DNA of 64,000 nucleotides, from NCBI RefSeq assembly GCF_002797685.1, contig NZ_PGFH01000001.1:806001-870000 (forward strand), given 5' to 3'. A model generated the notes under the pieces. That model had not been told where the DNA came from. It saw only the letters and a program-made list of their open reading frames with translations, and searched no databases. The stretch comes from Salinibacterium amurskyense. Its GTDB lineage: Bacteria > Actinomycetota > Actinomycetes > Actinomycetales > Microbacteriaceae. The position numbers and the translations under genes were made by a program. How positions within the stretch are numbered: the stretch's first letter is position 1; every line of letters starts with the position of its first letter. Positions 45,625 to 53,928 of this stretch are shown one piece after another.

Positions 45625-47520
45625 ATGGCTACTTCTCGCTCCATCACGCTGGGCTCGGCGGTGCGCCGCTATCCGCTCGTTGCGCTCACGGTTGTGGCTG
45701 GCGTCGTGGGGCTGGCATTGAACTGGACTGCGGCATCCGCCGTTGTGCCCTGGCTGCTCTCGCTCTACGCGCTCGCGGTGGCGGCGCGCGAAGCGGTGTC
45801 GATGGTGGGCAAACTTCTGAAACGCGAGTTCGGGCTCGATGTACTGGCGGTCACCGCCATCGTCGCGACCGTTGTGGTGGGCGAGTACTGGGCAAGCATC
45901 GTGATCGTGCTGATGCTGACCGGTGGAGAAGCTCTCGAAGATTTCGCGGCGGGGCGGGCCAAGCGCGAGCTGAATGCGCTGCTGGGTCGCGTTCCGCAAA
46001 CTGCGCATCAGGTGACGGCGTCCGGCGACATCGCTGACGTTCCCGCCACCGAGGTCGCCGTGGGGGATCGCCTCGTGGTGCGTCCCTCGGAGATCGTGCC
46101 GGTGGATGCCGTGCTGGTCTCTGCCGCGACATCCGTCGATGAATCGTCGCTCACGGGCGAGAGCATGCCCGTGGAAAAAGTGACCGGAGACCTCCTCTTG
46201 AGTGGGTCGGTGAATGGGCCAGAAGCTGTCACGGTGCAGGCGAGCGCCCGCGCATCCGACAGCCAATACCAACGCATCGTGCAGCTCGTCACCGAGGCGG
46301 CGGCGAGCAAGGCGCCCATCGTGCGGTTGGCCGATCGCTACGCCGTGCCCTTCACGTTCGTGTCGATTGGGCTCGCCGCAATCGCCTGGTGGATCTCGGG
46401 TGACCCCGTGCGCTTCGCCGAAGTTCTCGTGGTGGCGACGCCGTGTCCGCTGCTGATTGCGGCCCCGGTGGCGTTCATGGCGGGAATGTCGAGCGCCTCG
46501 ACCTACGGCGTCGTCGTCAAGAACGCGGGCACTCTTGAGGTTCTTGCCCGCGCGAAAACTGTCGTGTTCGACAAGACCGGAACCCTCACGAGCGGGCGAC
46601 CCGTGGTCGTCGAGGTGCGGCCCGAGGGCGCGCTCAGCGCCGACGAACTGCTGGCCTTGGTCGCTGCTGCCGAGCAGTATTCGTCTCACGTGCTCGCGGC
46701 ATCCCTCGTTGAGGCGGCGAAGCAACGCTCGCTCGATCTGCCCGAGGTGGCGGATGCCCGCGAAGTCGCCACGCACGGCGTGCAGGCCCGCGTCGGGGCT
46801 CGGCTTGTGACGGTGGGCAAGCCCGCCTTCGTGGCGCAGCAGGCGCCCGCGCTGACTCGCATCGACCTCGCGAGCGGCGAGGCTGCGGTGTACGTGAGCG
46901 TCGATGATCAGTACGCCGGCGCTATTGTGCTGCGCGATGCGGTGCGGCCCGAAGCAGCGCGCACGCTCACGGAGTTGGGCGAGCTGGGCATCCAGAACAC
47001 TCTGATGCTGACAGGCGATGTGGAAGAGACGGCGCGCAAGGTGGCCGACGAACTCCACATCAGCGAAGTGCACGCCGAGTGTCTTCCCGAAGACAAGGTG
47101 CGGCTCGTGCACGCGACCTCGCCGCATCCGGTGGTGATGGTCGGCGATGGCGTGAACGATGCGCCAGTGCTGGGAGCCGCCGACGTCGGCATCGCGATGG
47201 GCGCGAAAGGCTCAACGGCGGCGAGCGAATCGGCCGATGTCGTGATCCTGGTCGACGATCTGCACCGGGTCGTTTCCGCGGTGCAGGTCAGTCAGCGCAC
47301 CGTGCAGATCGCGTTGCAGAGCATCTGGATCGGAATCGCCATCAGCATCGGGCTCATGCTCTTTGCCATGACGGGCGCGCTGCCCGCCGTGGTGGGCGCT
47401 GCGCTGCAAGAAGTGGTTGACCTCGTGACGATTCTCAACGCGTTGCGGGCGTTGAGCCTTAAGCGTCGTTTGCGCGGCTCACCACGTTCGACCGCGGAGC
47501 GCGTGCAGGCGCCGAGCTAG
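45625..47520 (+). CDS. P1B-type heavy-metal ATPase with TPCP motif
   Basis: This 631-residue metal-translocating P-type ATPase has the actuator motif LTGES near 177, the transmembrane metal motif TPCP at 272-275, the phosphorylation site DKTGT from Asp316, and GDGVNDAP from about 507. It has no N-terminal HMA or His-rich metal-binding domain and fewer N-terminal helices than CopA. The TPC motif differs from the CPC of Cu/Zn/Cd pumps and resembles the SPC/TPC subgroups linked to Co, Ni or Fe; the substrate is therefore uncertain. It converges with the redox cluster by four bases. Confidence 0.9.
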   Translation: MATSRSITLGSAVRRYPLVALTVVAGVVGLALNWTAASAVVPWLLSLYALAVAAREAVSMVGKLLKREFGLDVLAVTAIVATVVVGEYWASIVIVLMLTGGEALEDFAAGRAKRELNALLGRVPQTAHQVTASGDIADVPATEVAVGDRLVVRPSEIVPVDAVLVSAATSVDESSLTGESMPVEKVTGDLLLSGSVNGPEAVTVQASARASDSQYQRIVQLVTEAAASKAPIVRLADRYAVPFTFVSIGLAAIAWWISGDPVRFAEVLVVATPCPLLIAAPVAFMAGMSSASTYGVVVKNAGTLEVLARAKTVVFDKTGTLTSGRPVVVEVRPEGALSADELLALVAAAEQYSSHVLAASLVEAAKQRSLDLPEVADAREVATHGVQARVGARLVTVGKPAFVAQQAPALTRIDLASGEAAVYVSVDDQYAGAIVLRDAVRPEAARTLTELGELGIQNTLMLTGDVEETARKVADELHISEVHAECLPEDKVRLVHATSPHPVVMVGDGVNDAPVLGAADVGIAMGAKGSTAASESADVVILVDDLHRVVSAVQVSQRTVQIALQSIWIGIAISIGLMLFAMTGALPAVVGAALQEVVDLVTILNALRALSLKRRLRGSPRSTAERVQAPS

Positions 47521-49025
47521 TAGCCCGAGAAATAGTCGGTGTGGATGCGGCGGGTGCCGTTTGCTCGCAACGTCGCCTTCAGGTCGTTGACGAGCGCGGG
47601 CGGGCCCGAAAGGTAAGCCCGGCGGTCGGCTAGATCGGGCACGAGTGCGGAGAGGGCGTCGCCGTTCAGGCGCCCCTCGCTGCCGAGAACCCAGCCTGCC
47701 GGAAGGGCGTCGGCGGGCTGCGGCCCGAACACGATGACGCGTACACCGGCCGCGGTGAGAACATCGGTGAAGGGCAGCGGTGCCGAGCTCGAGGTGGCGT
47801 AGATGACCACGATGTCACGCTCTTCGTCGTGACGGTGAGCGTGCGCGATCTGGCTCGCAAAGGGCGTCATGCCGATGCCGCCGGCGACGAGCAAGAGCGG
47901 CTCGCTCGTTTTGCGGGGGAGTACAAAGTCGCCCCAGATTCCCGTCGCGTTCACTTGAGAACCGCGCGGCAACGCCAAGAGGGCAGCCTTGAAGCTGCTG
48001 GAGTTTTCGGCGACCGTGAACGTCACCGTCAGGGTGGCCCCGGCATCCGGTGCTGACGAGATCGTGAAGTAGCGCCGCACTCCGCGGAAGTCCGGGGAGG
48101 AATGTGGGAGTGACAGCTCGATGTACTGGCCCGCCCGAAAGAGGATCGGGCGGTGCGGGGCAAAAGTGAGTTGCCACGTTCCGGGAGCGATCTCGTCGGT
48201 CTCGGTGAGCGACATCCGAATGGTGCGGCGCTGGGTGAACGCGAAGGCGACGAGGTTACCGATGAGCAGCGCCAGCAACGGGTCGCTGTAGAAGTTGCCG
48301 ATCGAGAACGGGATGGCGAAGAGCAGGGCGACGAGCACCGCGAGGCTGAGGCGTTGCCAGCGTCGCGGCGGCAAAGTGAGTGGTTCGCTCAGCATGAAGC
48401 CGGCGAAGAAGATCATCTGAGATGACAAGAACGTGAAGCTGAGTGCCTCGGTCAGGTCGCCACCGTTAGCGAGCGTAAGCGCAATGCGGATGCCGGCCGC
48501 GAATACCACGAACGTGAGCCCGAGATCGAGGCGTTGCGTGCGGTACAGGATGAGGAATGCAGCGATCAGAACGAGCGGCTGCAGCCACGGGGTTCCGACC
48601 CACCACGTCGGAAAACCGAGTGGCACAAAGATGAACACGTACGCGCCCAGTGCCGCCGGGTTGAAGATATGGCGCCCACGGAATGCAAGGAGAAACTTGG
48701 ATGCCGCGGCGATAGTCGAGGCCAGCGCAATGGCGAGGAGCCCAGTCAGTTGCAGGCTCGGCGCCATGATGAAGAACACGAGCAGACCCGTGATGAGCGA
48801 CGATTCGAGGTGTGCTCGCTGACCAACGATGCGGGCTCCGAGCCAACTGGCGCCGTAGCTAAACGCGACCGCGACCGGCAAACTGGCAAGCAGCGCGAAG
48901 GGGTCAGGCGAGACGAGGCCGACGAACGCGAGCGCTATCGACACGACAGCGAGTGCGGCGAGACTGCCGAGCACCAGCTTGTACATGGCGACGGCGCCGA
49001 GGGTTCGATCGAGCCAACGTTTCAT
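47517..49025 (-). CDS. NqrB/RnfD-like membrane domain fused to an FAD/NAD(P) reductase domain
   Basis: The 502-residue protein has about nine membrane helices (1-265) of the NqrB/RnfD type, with the RHIFNPAA segment at 118-125. A ferredoxin-NADP reductase-like module follows (about 270-502), with FAD motif RRYFT at 317-321 and nucleotide motif GGIGMTP at 382-388. No SGAT flavinylation motif is seen in the membrane part. It should move electrons between cytosolic NAD(P)H and the extracytoplasmic side. ATG 49025 overlaps the apbE stop by four bases. The direction of electron flow and the cofactors are inferred. Confidence 0.88.
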   Translation of the reverse strand: MKRWLDRTLGAVAMYKLVLGSLAALAVVSIALAFVGLVSPDPFALLASLPVAVAFSYGASWLGARIVGQRAHLESSLITGLLVFFIMAPSLQLTGLLAIALASTIAAASKFLLAFRGRHIFNPAALGAYVFIFVPLGFPTWWVGTPWLQPLVLIAAFLILYRTQRLDLGLTFVVFAAGIRIALTLANGGDLTEALSFTFLSSQMIFFAGFMLSEPLTLPPRRWQRLSLAVLVALLFAIPFSIGNFYSDPLLALLIGNLVAFAFTQRRTIRMSLTETDEIAPGTWQLTFAPHRPILFRAGQYIELSLPHSSPDFRGVRRYFTISSAPDAGATLTVTFTVAENSSSFKAALLALPRGSQVNATGIWGDFVLPRKTSEPLLLVAGGIGMTPFASQIAHAHRHDEERDIVVIYATSSSAPLPFTDVLTAAGVRVIVFGPQPADALPAGWVLGSEGRLNGDALSALVPDLADRRAYLSGPPALVNDLKATLRANGTRRIHTDYFSGY

Positions 49026-49882
49026 AGAAATACTTCTCCGGTGAGGTGTGCCGAGTGCTCCACTCGGCCGGTGGCGTGCATCCGCACCCACTGAAAGTCG
49101 AACTCGGCTTCGAGCTCCGCAGGTTCGGCAAAGAACAGTGCGGTGGCGAGGCCGTCGGCCTCGAGGGCAGTGCGGGCGATGGCCCACGTCGCGATGATGC
49201 GGTCGGTGGGCAGTCCGGTGCGAGCATCCAGAATATGGTGCAGCCCGGCCCACGCTCGGCGGTTGGGGGCAGAGGCGCAGATCGCTTCGTTGCTCACCTT
49301 CACCACGCCGATCGCTTTGCTGGTGTCGAGCGGATGCTCCAGCGCGACCCGTAGTTCGCCAGCGCCGCGGTGCAGAATGTCTCCGCTCGCATCCACCGTG
49401 CTGGTTGTGACTCCGTGCTCGGCGAGCACCTCCGCCACGAGATCGACGAGGTAGCCCTTGCCCGCGGCGCCCACGTCGAGCACTGCCGGGGTGAGTGCGG
49501 TGAGCGCACTGCCGTTCCAGCTGATGGCTTCGCTCCAGTCGGGAACGCGCGTGCGGCTGGCAGCGGGCTGCAGCGAGTAGGTGCGGTCGTAGCCGAGCTC
49601 TTCCAGAGCGCGGCCCACGAGCGGACTGAGCGCTCCGTTCGTCGCGTCGTAAAGTCGGCGGTAAAGGTCAAACAGCGGGGGAGCATCCGCCGGAAAAGTG
49701 TAGGTGCCGGGCGTGCGTGCGATCGCGGTGACGAGGGAGTCGTCGCGAAACCGCGAGTAGGTACGGTCGAACAGCTCGATTCGGTGCGCTACGGCAGCCT
49801 CTACGTCAGAGCCGAGGGGCTCCGCAGTGTCGATCTGCCAGGGCGCACCGATGGCATCAAACTGTTTACTCGGCGAGGGCAT
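49022..49882 (-). CDS. apbE: FAD:protein FMN transferase
   Basis: This 286-residue ApbE-family enzyme covalently attaches FMN to Ser/Thr residues of target proteins. Conserved are FDRTYSRFRDDS, the nucleotide-binding LDVGAAGKGYLVD, VDASGDI and DARTG-like HHILDARTG. No signal peptide or lipobox is visible, unlike classic periplasmic ApbE, so it may act on the cytosolic side or be exported otherwise. ATG 49882 overlaps the FMN-binding lipoprotein gene by 17 bases. The obvious substrate is that lipoprotein. Confidence 0.93.
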   Translation of the reverse strand: MPSPSKQFDAIGAPWQIDTAEPLGSDVEAAVAHRIELFDRTYSRFRDDSLVTAIARTPGTYTFPADAPPLFDLYRRLYDATNGALSPLVGRALEELGYDRTYSLQPAASRTRVPDWSEAISWNGSALTALTPAVLDVGAAGKGYLVDLVAEVLAEHGVTTSTVDASGDILHRGAGELRVALEHPLDTSKAIGVVKVSNEAICASAPNRRAWAGLHHILDARTGLPTDRIIATWAIARTALEADGLATALFFAEPAELEAEFDFQWVRMHATGRVEHSAHLTGEVFL

Positions 49883-50306
49883 CAGCCTTGATCGCGTCGA
49901 CAGCCTTGTTGAAGCCACCGCTCGTGAGCGAGGAACCGGCTACCTTGTCGACGGAAAGCTCGTCGATGTTCTTACCCACGACTTCGTCGGCAATTCCGTC
50001 GATGAACTCGCCCTGAAACTGGATCGAGTTGGGGTTCTCGCCGTAGCCGACGACCGTGACGTCGGTGACGGTGTTGCTCTCGAGGGTGAGCGTGACATCC
50101 ACCTTCTCGGCGCCGTTGGGAGAGGTGTAGTCGCCCGACTCCGTGTAGGTGCCATCGGTGTAGTCGGCGCCGGCGTCGGGGGCATTCACATCGGCGGTTC
50201 CGCTGTCCGTGCCGGTGCTGGGCGACGAGCAGGCGGAAAGTGCACCCACGAGGGTGACACCGGCAAAGAGGGCTACGGCAGTCTTGTTGTCGGTGAGGTT
50301 ACGCAT
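49866..50306 (-). CDS. FMN-binding domain lipoprotein
   Basis: The 146-residue protein has a lipoprotein signal (LVGALSAC, lipid-attachment Cys26), a Ser/Thr/Asp-rich linker and an FMN_bind domain (about 55-146; DGTYTESGDY, IQFQGEFIDGI). The flavin attachment site aligned with SGAT reads AGSS (123-126), so Ser126 would replace the usual Thr. It is predicted to be flavinylated by the adjacent ApbE and anchored outside the membrane as an electron carrier. A GGGAG ribosome site precedes ATG 50306. Confidence 0.88.
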   Translation of the reverse strand: MRNLTDNKTAVALFAGVTLVGALSACSSPSTGTDSGTADVNAPDAGADYTDGTYTESGDYTSPNGAEKVDVTLTLESNTVTDVTVVGYGENPNSIQFQGEFIDGIADEVVGKNIDELSVDKVAGSSLTSGGFNKAVDAIKADALAE

Positions 50307-50407
50307 GGGGCTCCCAGAGGTTGGCGAGTGTTCAGTATGCCCGAGCAACCCTGACGAGAAGCTGGAATCTCAGGGCTTTCAGTGCTCTCAGCGACGATTG
50401 CCAGACG

Positions 50408-50959
50408 CTAGTCGTTGCGCGAGCTGGTGTCGTCGGTGTCGAGAGGATCGCGGGTCGTCGGAACGCTCGTGGGCTGCGCGGTGTCGTCTGCGTCAGCAGC
50501 GGAACCGTCGGAGGCGGGGTCGTCCGAACTCTCTTCGGTGGCATCCGCAGTTGCAGAGGGATCGTCGGCCCCTTCTGTCTCAGCCCCTTCTGTCTCAGAG
50601 TCGTCGAATTCGGGCGCCGCATCAATGGCCTGCTCCAGTTCGTCGACGAGCAGCGAATTGGGTGCGATGATTCCGCCTCGGTAGCCGGCGCGAGCGATCA
50701 TGTGAGCGGAAACGGGCGCGGTGATCATCTGGAAGATCAGGAGAAAGAGCAACAGCAGAATCGTCGAGAGCTGACGGTTCTGCAGGGCGATGGCTAAGAG
50801 CACGAACGTGAGGCCCAGAATCTGGGGTTTGGTGGTGGCGTGCAGTCGCGCGATCGCATCGGGAAAGCGTAAGAGCCCCACCCCGGCCGCGGCCGAGAGG
50901 AAGCCGCCGAGCAGAAGGAAAATGCCAGTGAGAACGTCGAGGATCGTGTCGAGGGTCAT
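50408..50959 (-). CDS. mnhG: Mrp Na+/H+ antiporter subunit G
   Basis: This 183-residue subunit of the multi-subunit cation/proton antiporter has three N-terminal helices (GIFLLLGGFLSAAAGVGLLR, LHATTKPQILGLTFVLLAIAL), a complete MnhG domain of about 110 residues. A highly acidic Ser/Thr/Asp/Glu tail of about 70 residues follows, with a duplicated ETEGA from a 15-bp tandem repeat. ATGA overlap with mnhF. It is the last gene of the operon; the FMN lipoprotein gene begins 101 bases further on. Confidence 0.92.
   Translation of the reverse strand: MTLDTILDVLTGIFLLLGGFLSAAAGVGLLRFPDAIARLHATTKPQILGLTFVLLAIALQNRQLSTILLLLFLLIFQMITAPVSAHMIARAGYRGGIIAPNSLLVDELEQAIDAAPEFDDSETEGAETEGADDPSATADATEESSDDPASDGSAADADDTAQPTSVPTTRDPLDTDDTSSRND
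50568..50597. repeat. 15-bp tandem repeat within mnhG
   Basis: GCCCCTTCTGTCTCA occurs twice back to back (50568-50582, 50583-50597). It encodes a duplicated five-residue acidic unit in the MnhG tail and keeps the frame. Confidence 0.9.
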
Positions 50960-51222
50960 GAGTTGGTCCTCCGCGACACGTAGCGCGCGACCACGACAGA
51001 ACCGAGAAATGCGGTGGTGGCAAGCACGAGCATCGCCGGCAGGCTGCGGGTGTGACCGTTATAAACCATCTCCGCGCCGAGCGCACAAATGATTGTCGTG
51101 AGCAGCATGTCTGAGGCGATCATGCGGTCAAGAATCGAGGGGCCGCGGATGATGCGGTAGAGCGCCAGAAGGGCCGCGAAGAGCAGCATCAGCCCGACGG
51201 CGATGAAGACCCATTCGTTCAT
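50956..51222 (-). CDS. mnhF: Mrp antiporter subunit F
   Basis: This 88-residue membrane subunit has three helices, with the family segment RIIRGPSILDRMIASDMLLT around residues 25-45. The ATGA overlaps on both sides (mnhE, mnhG) show translational coupling within the Mrp operon. The length is normal. Confidence 0.93.
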   Translation of the reverse strand: MNEWVFIAVGLMLLFAALLALYRIIRGPSILDRMIASDMLLTTIICALGAEMVYNGHTRSLPAMLVLATTAFLGSVVVARYVSRRTNS

Positions 51223-51854
51223 CGGGTGGCCTCCGTCTCGTGAATGCGGGCAAGGTCATCTTTCGACCCGATGGCGCGAACGATGCGCGCTTCAACGACG
51301 AGCACCTTGGTGCGCATCGCTTCAACATCGGCGGCGGTAGTCGTATCGAAAGTGTGGAAGTACAGGATGGCGCGCTCGCGGTCGACTTCAACGACGATCG
51401 ATCCGGGAACCAATGACATCGCAATCGCGTCCAACGTCATGACGAAGTCAGAACGCGTGCGTAGTTGAACGGCGATAACGGATGATGTGGGAATCGGTCG
51501 CGGGTTGAGCGCTTGGAAGGCGACCGTGAACGATGCCACCGTGACATCCACAATGAAGTGCGCAAGAAAGACGAGCGAGTACCAGACGTTCAGTCGCCCC
51601 GAGATATCGGCCGGGGGCAGGTAGAGCACGCGAGTGACCAGAATCGCGACGATGAAACCGGTCAGGATGTTCAGCCAGGAGAACTGCCCCCAGAGAACGG
51701 CCCACAGCACCACGAGACCGAGCAGCAGTGGTAGTTGCTGCCAGACTCGGCCGCGTACTTCGGAGCGCGATGCTCGGTGTTCGGTCACGGGTTGGTTCAC
51801 GGCGGACGTAGTGGACGCTGCCGCGGAAGTGGGCTGGCTGTCGTGGGCGCTCAT
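51219..51854 (-). CDS. mnhE: Mrp antiporter subunit E
   Basis: This 211-residue subunit has an unstructured N-terminal extension of about 40 residues rich in Ser, Thr and Ala, then the MnhE domain: two or three helices, VTVASFTVAFQALNPRP and the soluble beta-rich region with AIAMSLVPGSIVVEVD. It lies within the overlapping mnhD-mnhE-mnhF block. Confidence 0.92.
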   Translation of the reverse strand: MSAHDSQPTSAAASTTSAVNQPVTEHRASRSEVRGRVWQQLPLLLGLVVLWAVLWGQFSWLNILTGFIVAILVTRVLYLPPADISGRLNVWYSLVFLAHFIVDVTVASFTVAFQALNPRPIPTSSVIAVQLRTRSDFVMTLDAIAMSLVPGSIVVEVDRERAILYFHTFDTTTAADVEAMRTKVLVVEARIVRAIGSKDDLARIHETEATR

Positions 51855-53407
51855 TCGAGACCTCCCGGGAAGACAGTGTTCACGTAGTACGCCGGGCCGT
51901 CAATGTTCTCGCCGGCATTCGCGCTCAGGTCGAAGAGCGGAGTCGCGAACACGGTGAGCGCAACGCTCACGGCAACCATCGCTACCGTCGCGCCGACCAT
52001 GATGCGCGGCGTCGTGCGTACGGACTCGACCGTGGCAGAGCTGCTGTTTTCGGAGGACATCGCGAGCGGGTTTTCGTAGTCGGCGACCTCTTCGGCGTCA
52101 CGCCAGAAGATCATGCTCCAGGCGCGAGCGAGGGCATACAGCGTGAGTAGCGATACGGCTGCACCACAGCCGATGAGCACCCACGCGAGCGTGGAGCCGT
52201 TGTTGGCGCCTGCCTCGAACAGGGCGAGCTTGCCGAGGAATCCGGAGAACGGAGGGATGCCACCGAGGTTCAGCAGAGGGATGAAGAACAGCACCGCTAT
52301 GAGGGGACTGGCCTTGAGCATCCCACCCAGTTTGTTGATGCCGGTCGTGCCGCCCTGGCGTTCCACGAGCCCGGTGGCCAAGAACAGGGTCGTCTGCACG
52401 GTGATGTGGTGGACGATGTAATACGTTGCTGCCGCGAGCCCCGCCGCGGTATCGATGCCGATGCCGAACAGCATGTAGCCAATGTGGCTGATGAGCGTGA
52501 ACGACAGCAGTCGCTTGATGTCGGACTGCGCTACCGCTCCCAGGATTCCGACCACCATAGTGAGCGCGGCCACAATCAGCAGCACAGTGTTGAGTTCGCC
52601 ATCCGGGAAGATGATCATTTCGGTGCGGATGATCGCGTAGACACCAACTTTGGTGAGCAACCCGGCGAAGACGGCCGTGACGGGTGCTGGCGCCATCGGG
52701 TAGGAGTCAGGTAGCCAGAAGGAGAGCGGGAAGACGGCAGCCTTGATGCCGAATCCGATGAGCAACATGACGTGCAGCGTGAGTTGAACGTCGGCGGGAA
52801 GCTCGGCGAGGCGCACCGTGAGCTGAGCAATGTTGACGGTGCCGGTTGCGCCATAGATCATGGCGATCGCCGCGAGGAAAATGGCGGATGACACCAAACT
52901 GACGACGATGTACACCGTGCCCGCGCGGATGCGGGGTTCGGTGCCGCCCAGCGTGATCAGCACGTAGCTGGCCACGAGAAGAATCTCGAAGCTGACATAG
53001 AGGTTGAACAGGTCACCCGCGACGAAAGCGTTGAACACACCGGTCGCCAAGATCAAGTAGGTCGGGTAGTAGATCGAGACGGGGGTTTCTCGGTCGCCAT
53101 CGGCGAGGCCTTGGCCCACCGAGAATACGAGAACGGCCAACAGTACGGCTGCGGACACCACGATCATGAGCGCCGAGAGTCGATCGACTACGAGCACGAT
53201 GCCATAGGGCGCGGGCCAGCCGCCGACCTCGACCGCAATCGCACCGTTGGTATCGACAGCGACGAGCAGCGCGGCACCAATCGCGAGAACAGCGGTGAGC
53301 ACGCCCACGGTGATGAGCGTTTGCACCCGGGGGCGCTTGGCTTGAGTCAGCGCTGCTGCTGCACCGAGCAAGGGCAGGAGAACTACGAGAGTGGTGAGGG
53401 CGCTCAT
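51851..53407 (-). CDS. mnhD: Mrp antiporter subunit D
   Basis: This 518-residue proton-antiporter subunit is homologous to respiratory complex I ND2/ND4 proteins, with about fourteen helices. The core motif region DLFNLYVSFEILLVASYVLI carries the conserved Glu near residue 135, and PLSFWLPDSYPMAPAPVTAVFAG carries the conserved Lys-equivalent/His region (quoted as PLSFWLPDSYPMAP and APVTAVFAG). It probably forms one of two ion paths. ATGA overlaps with mnhC and mnhE. Confidence 0.95.
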   Translation of the reverse strand: MSALTTLVVLLPLLGAAAALTQAKRPRVQTLITVGVLTAVLAIGAALLVAVDTNGAIAVEVGGWPAPYGIVLVVDRLSALMIVVSAAVLLAVLVFSVGQGLADGDRETPVSIYYPTYLILATGVFNAFVAGDLFNLYVSFEILLVASYVLITLGGTEPRIRAGTVYIVVSLVSSAIFLAAIAMIYGATGTVNIAQLTVRLAELPADVQLTLHVMLLIGFGIKAAVFPLSFWLPDSYPMAPAPVTAVFAGLLTKVGVYAIIRTEMIIFPDGELNTVLLIVAALTMVVGILGAVAQSDIKRLLSFTLISHIGYMLFGIGIDTAAGLAAATYYIVHHITVQTTLFLATGLVERQGGTTGINKLGGMLKASPLIAVLFFIPLLNLGGIPPFSGFLGKLALFEAGANNGSTLAWVLIGCGAAVSLLTLYALARAWSMIFWRDAEEVADYENPLAMSSENSSSATVESVRTTPRIMVGATVAMVAVSVALTVFATPLFDLSANAGENIDGPAYYVNTVFPGGLE

Positions 53408-53928
53408 GCGTCTCCCTCCTTCTTGTCGAGTTCCTGTTGTCGGCGTTCGGCAGCGAGGCTCTCTTGCTCTTCGCGTTCCTCTTGTTTTTCGAGGTCGACT
53501 GCGGTGGAGATAGCGGCGGCCGCGCGAGTACCGAATTCGGTGTCATCCCCATCAACCGGGCGGTCGGTCGTGACCGAGGTGCGGCGCCGGCCCATTGCGA
53601 GGTCTTCCGTATCGTCATAGACCACGTCGGCATTGGCCAAGCGCCACGAGCGGTAGATCAGGGCAAGCAAGAACGCGGAGACGCCGAACGTGATCACGAT
53701 CGCTGTCAGGATGAACGCCTGCGGCAAGGGATCGGCGGTAGCGGCATCCTCACCATAGAACGCAGCGGCGCCGGAGGGGCCCGACACGATGAGGATTAGA
53801 AGGTTCGTCGCGTTGCCCACGAGCAAGAAGCCCAACAGCACGCGGGTCATGCTGCGCTCAAGGAGCAGGTAGACGCCGACTGAGTAGAGCACGACCATGA
53901 TGATCACGAGGGTAAGAGAGGCGTTCAT
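53404..53928 (-). CDS. mnhC: Mrp antiporter subunit C
   Basis: This 174-residue NuoK-like subunit has three helices (TLVIIMVVLYSVGVYLLLER, FLLVGNATNLLILIVSG, AFILTAIVITFGVSAFLLAL). A charged Glu/Gln/Arg-rich C-terminal tail of about 60 residues makes it longer than the usual 110-120 residues. ATGA overlaps with mnhA and mnhD. Confidence 0.93.
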   Translation of the reverse strand: MNASLTLVIIMVVLYSVGVYLLLERSMTRVLLGFLLVGNATNLLILIVSGPSGAAAFYGEDAATADPLPQAFILTAIVITFGVSAFLLALIYRSWRLANADVVYDDTEDLAMGRRRTSVTTDRPVDGDDTEFGTRAAAAISTAVDLEKQEEREEQESLAAERRQQELDKKEGDA

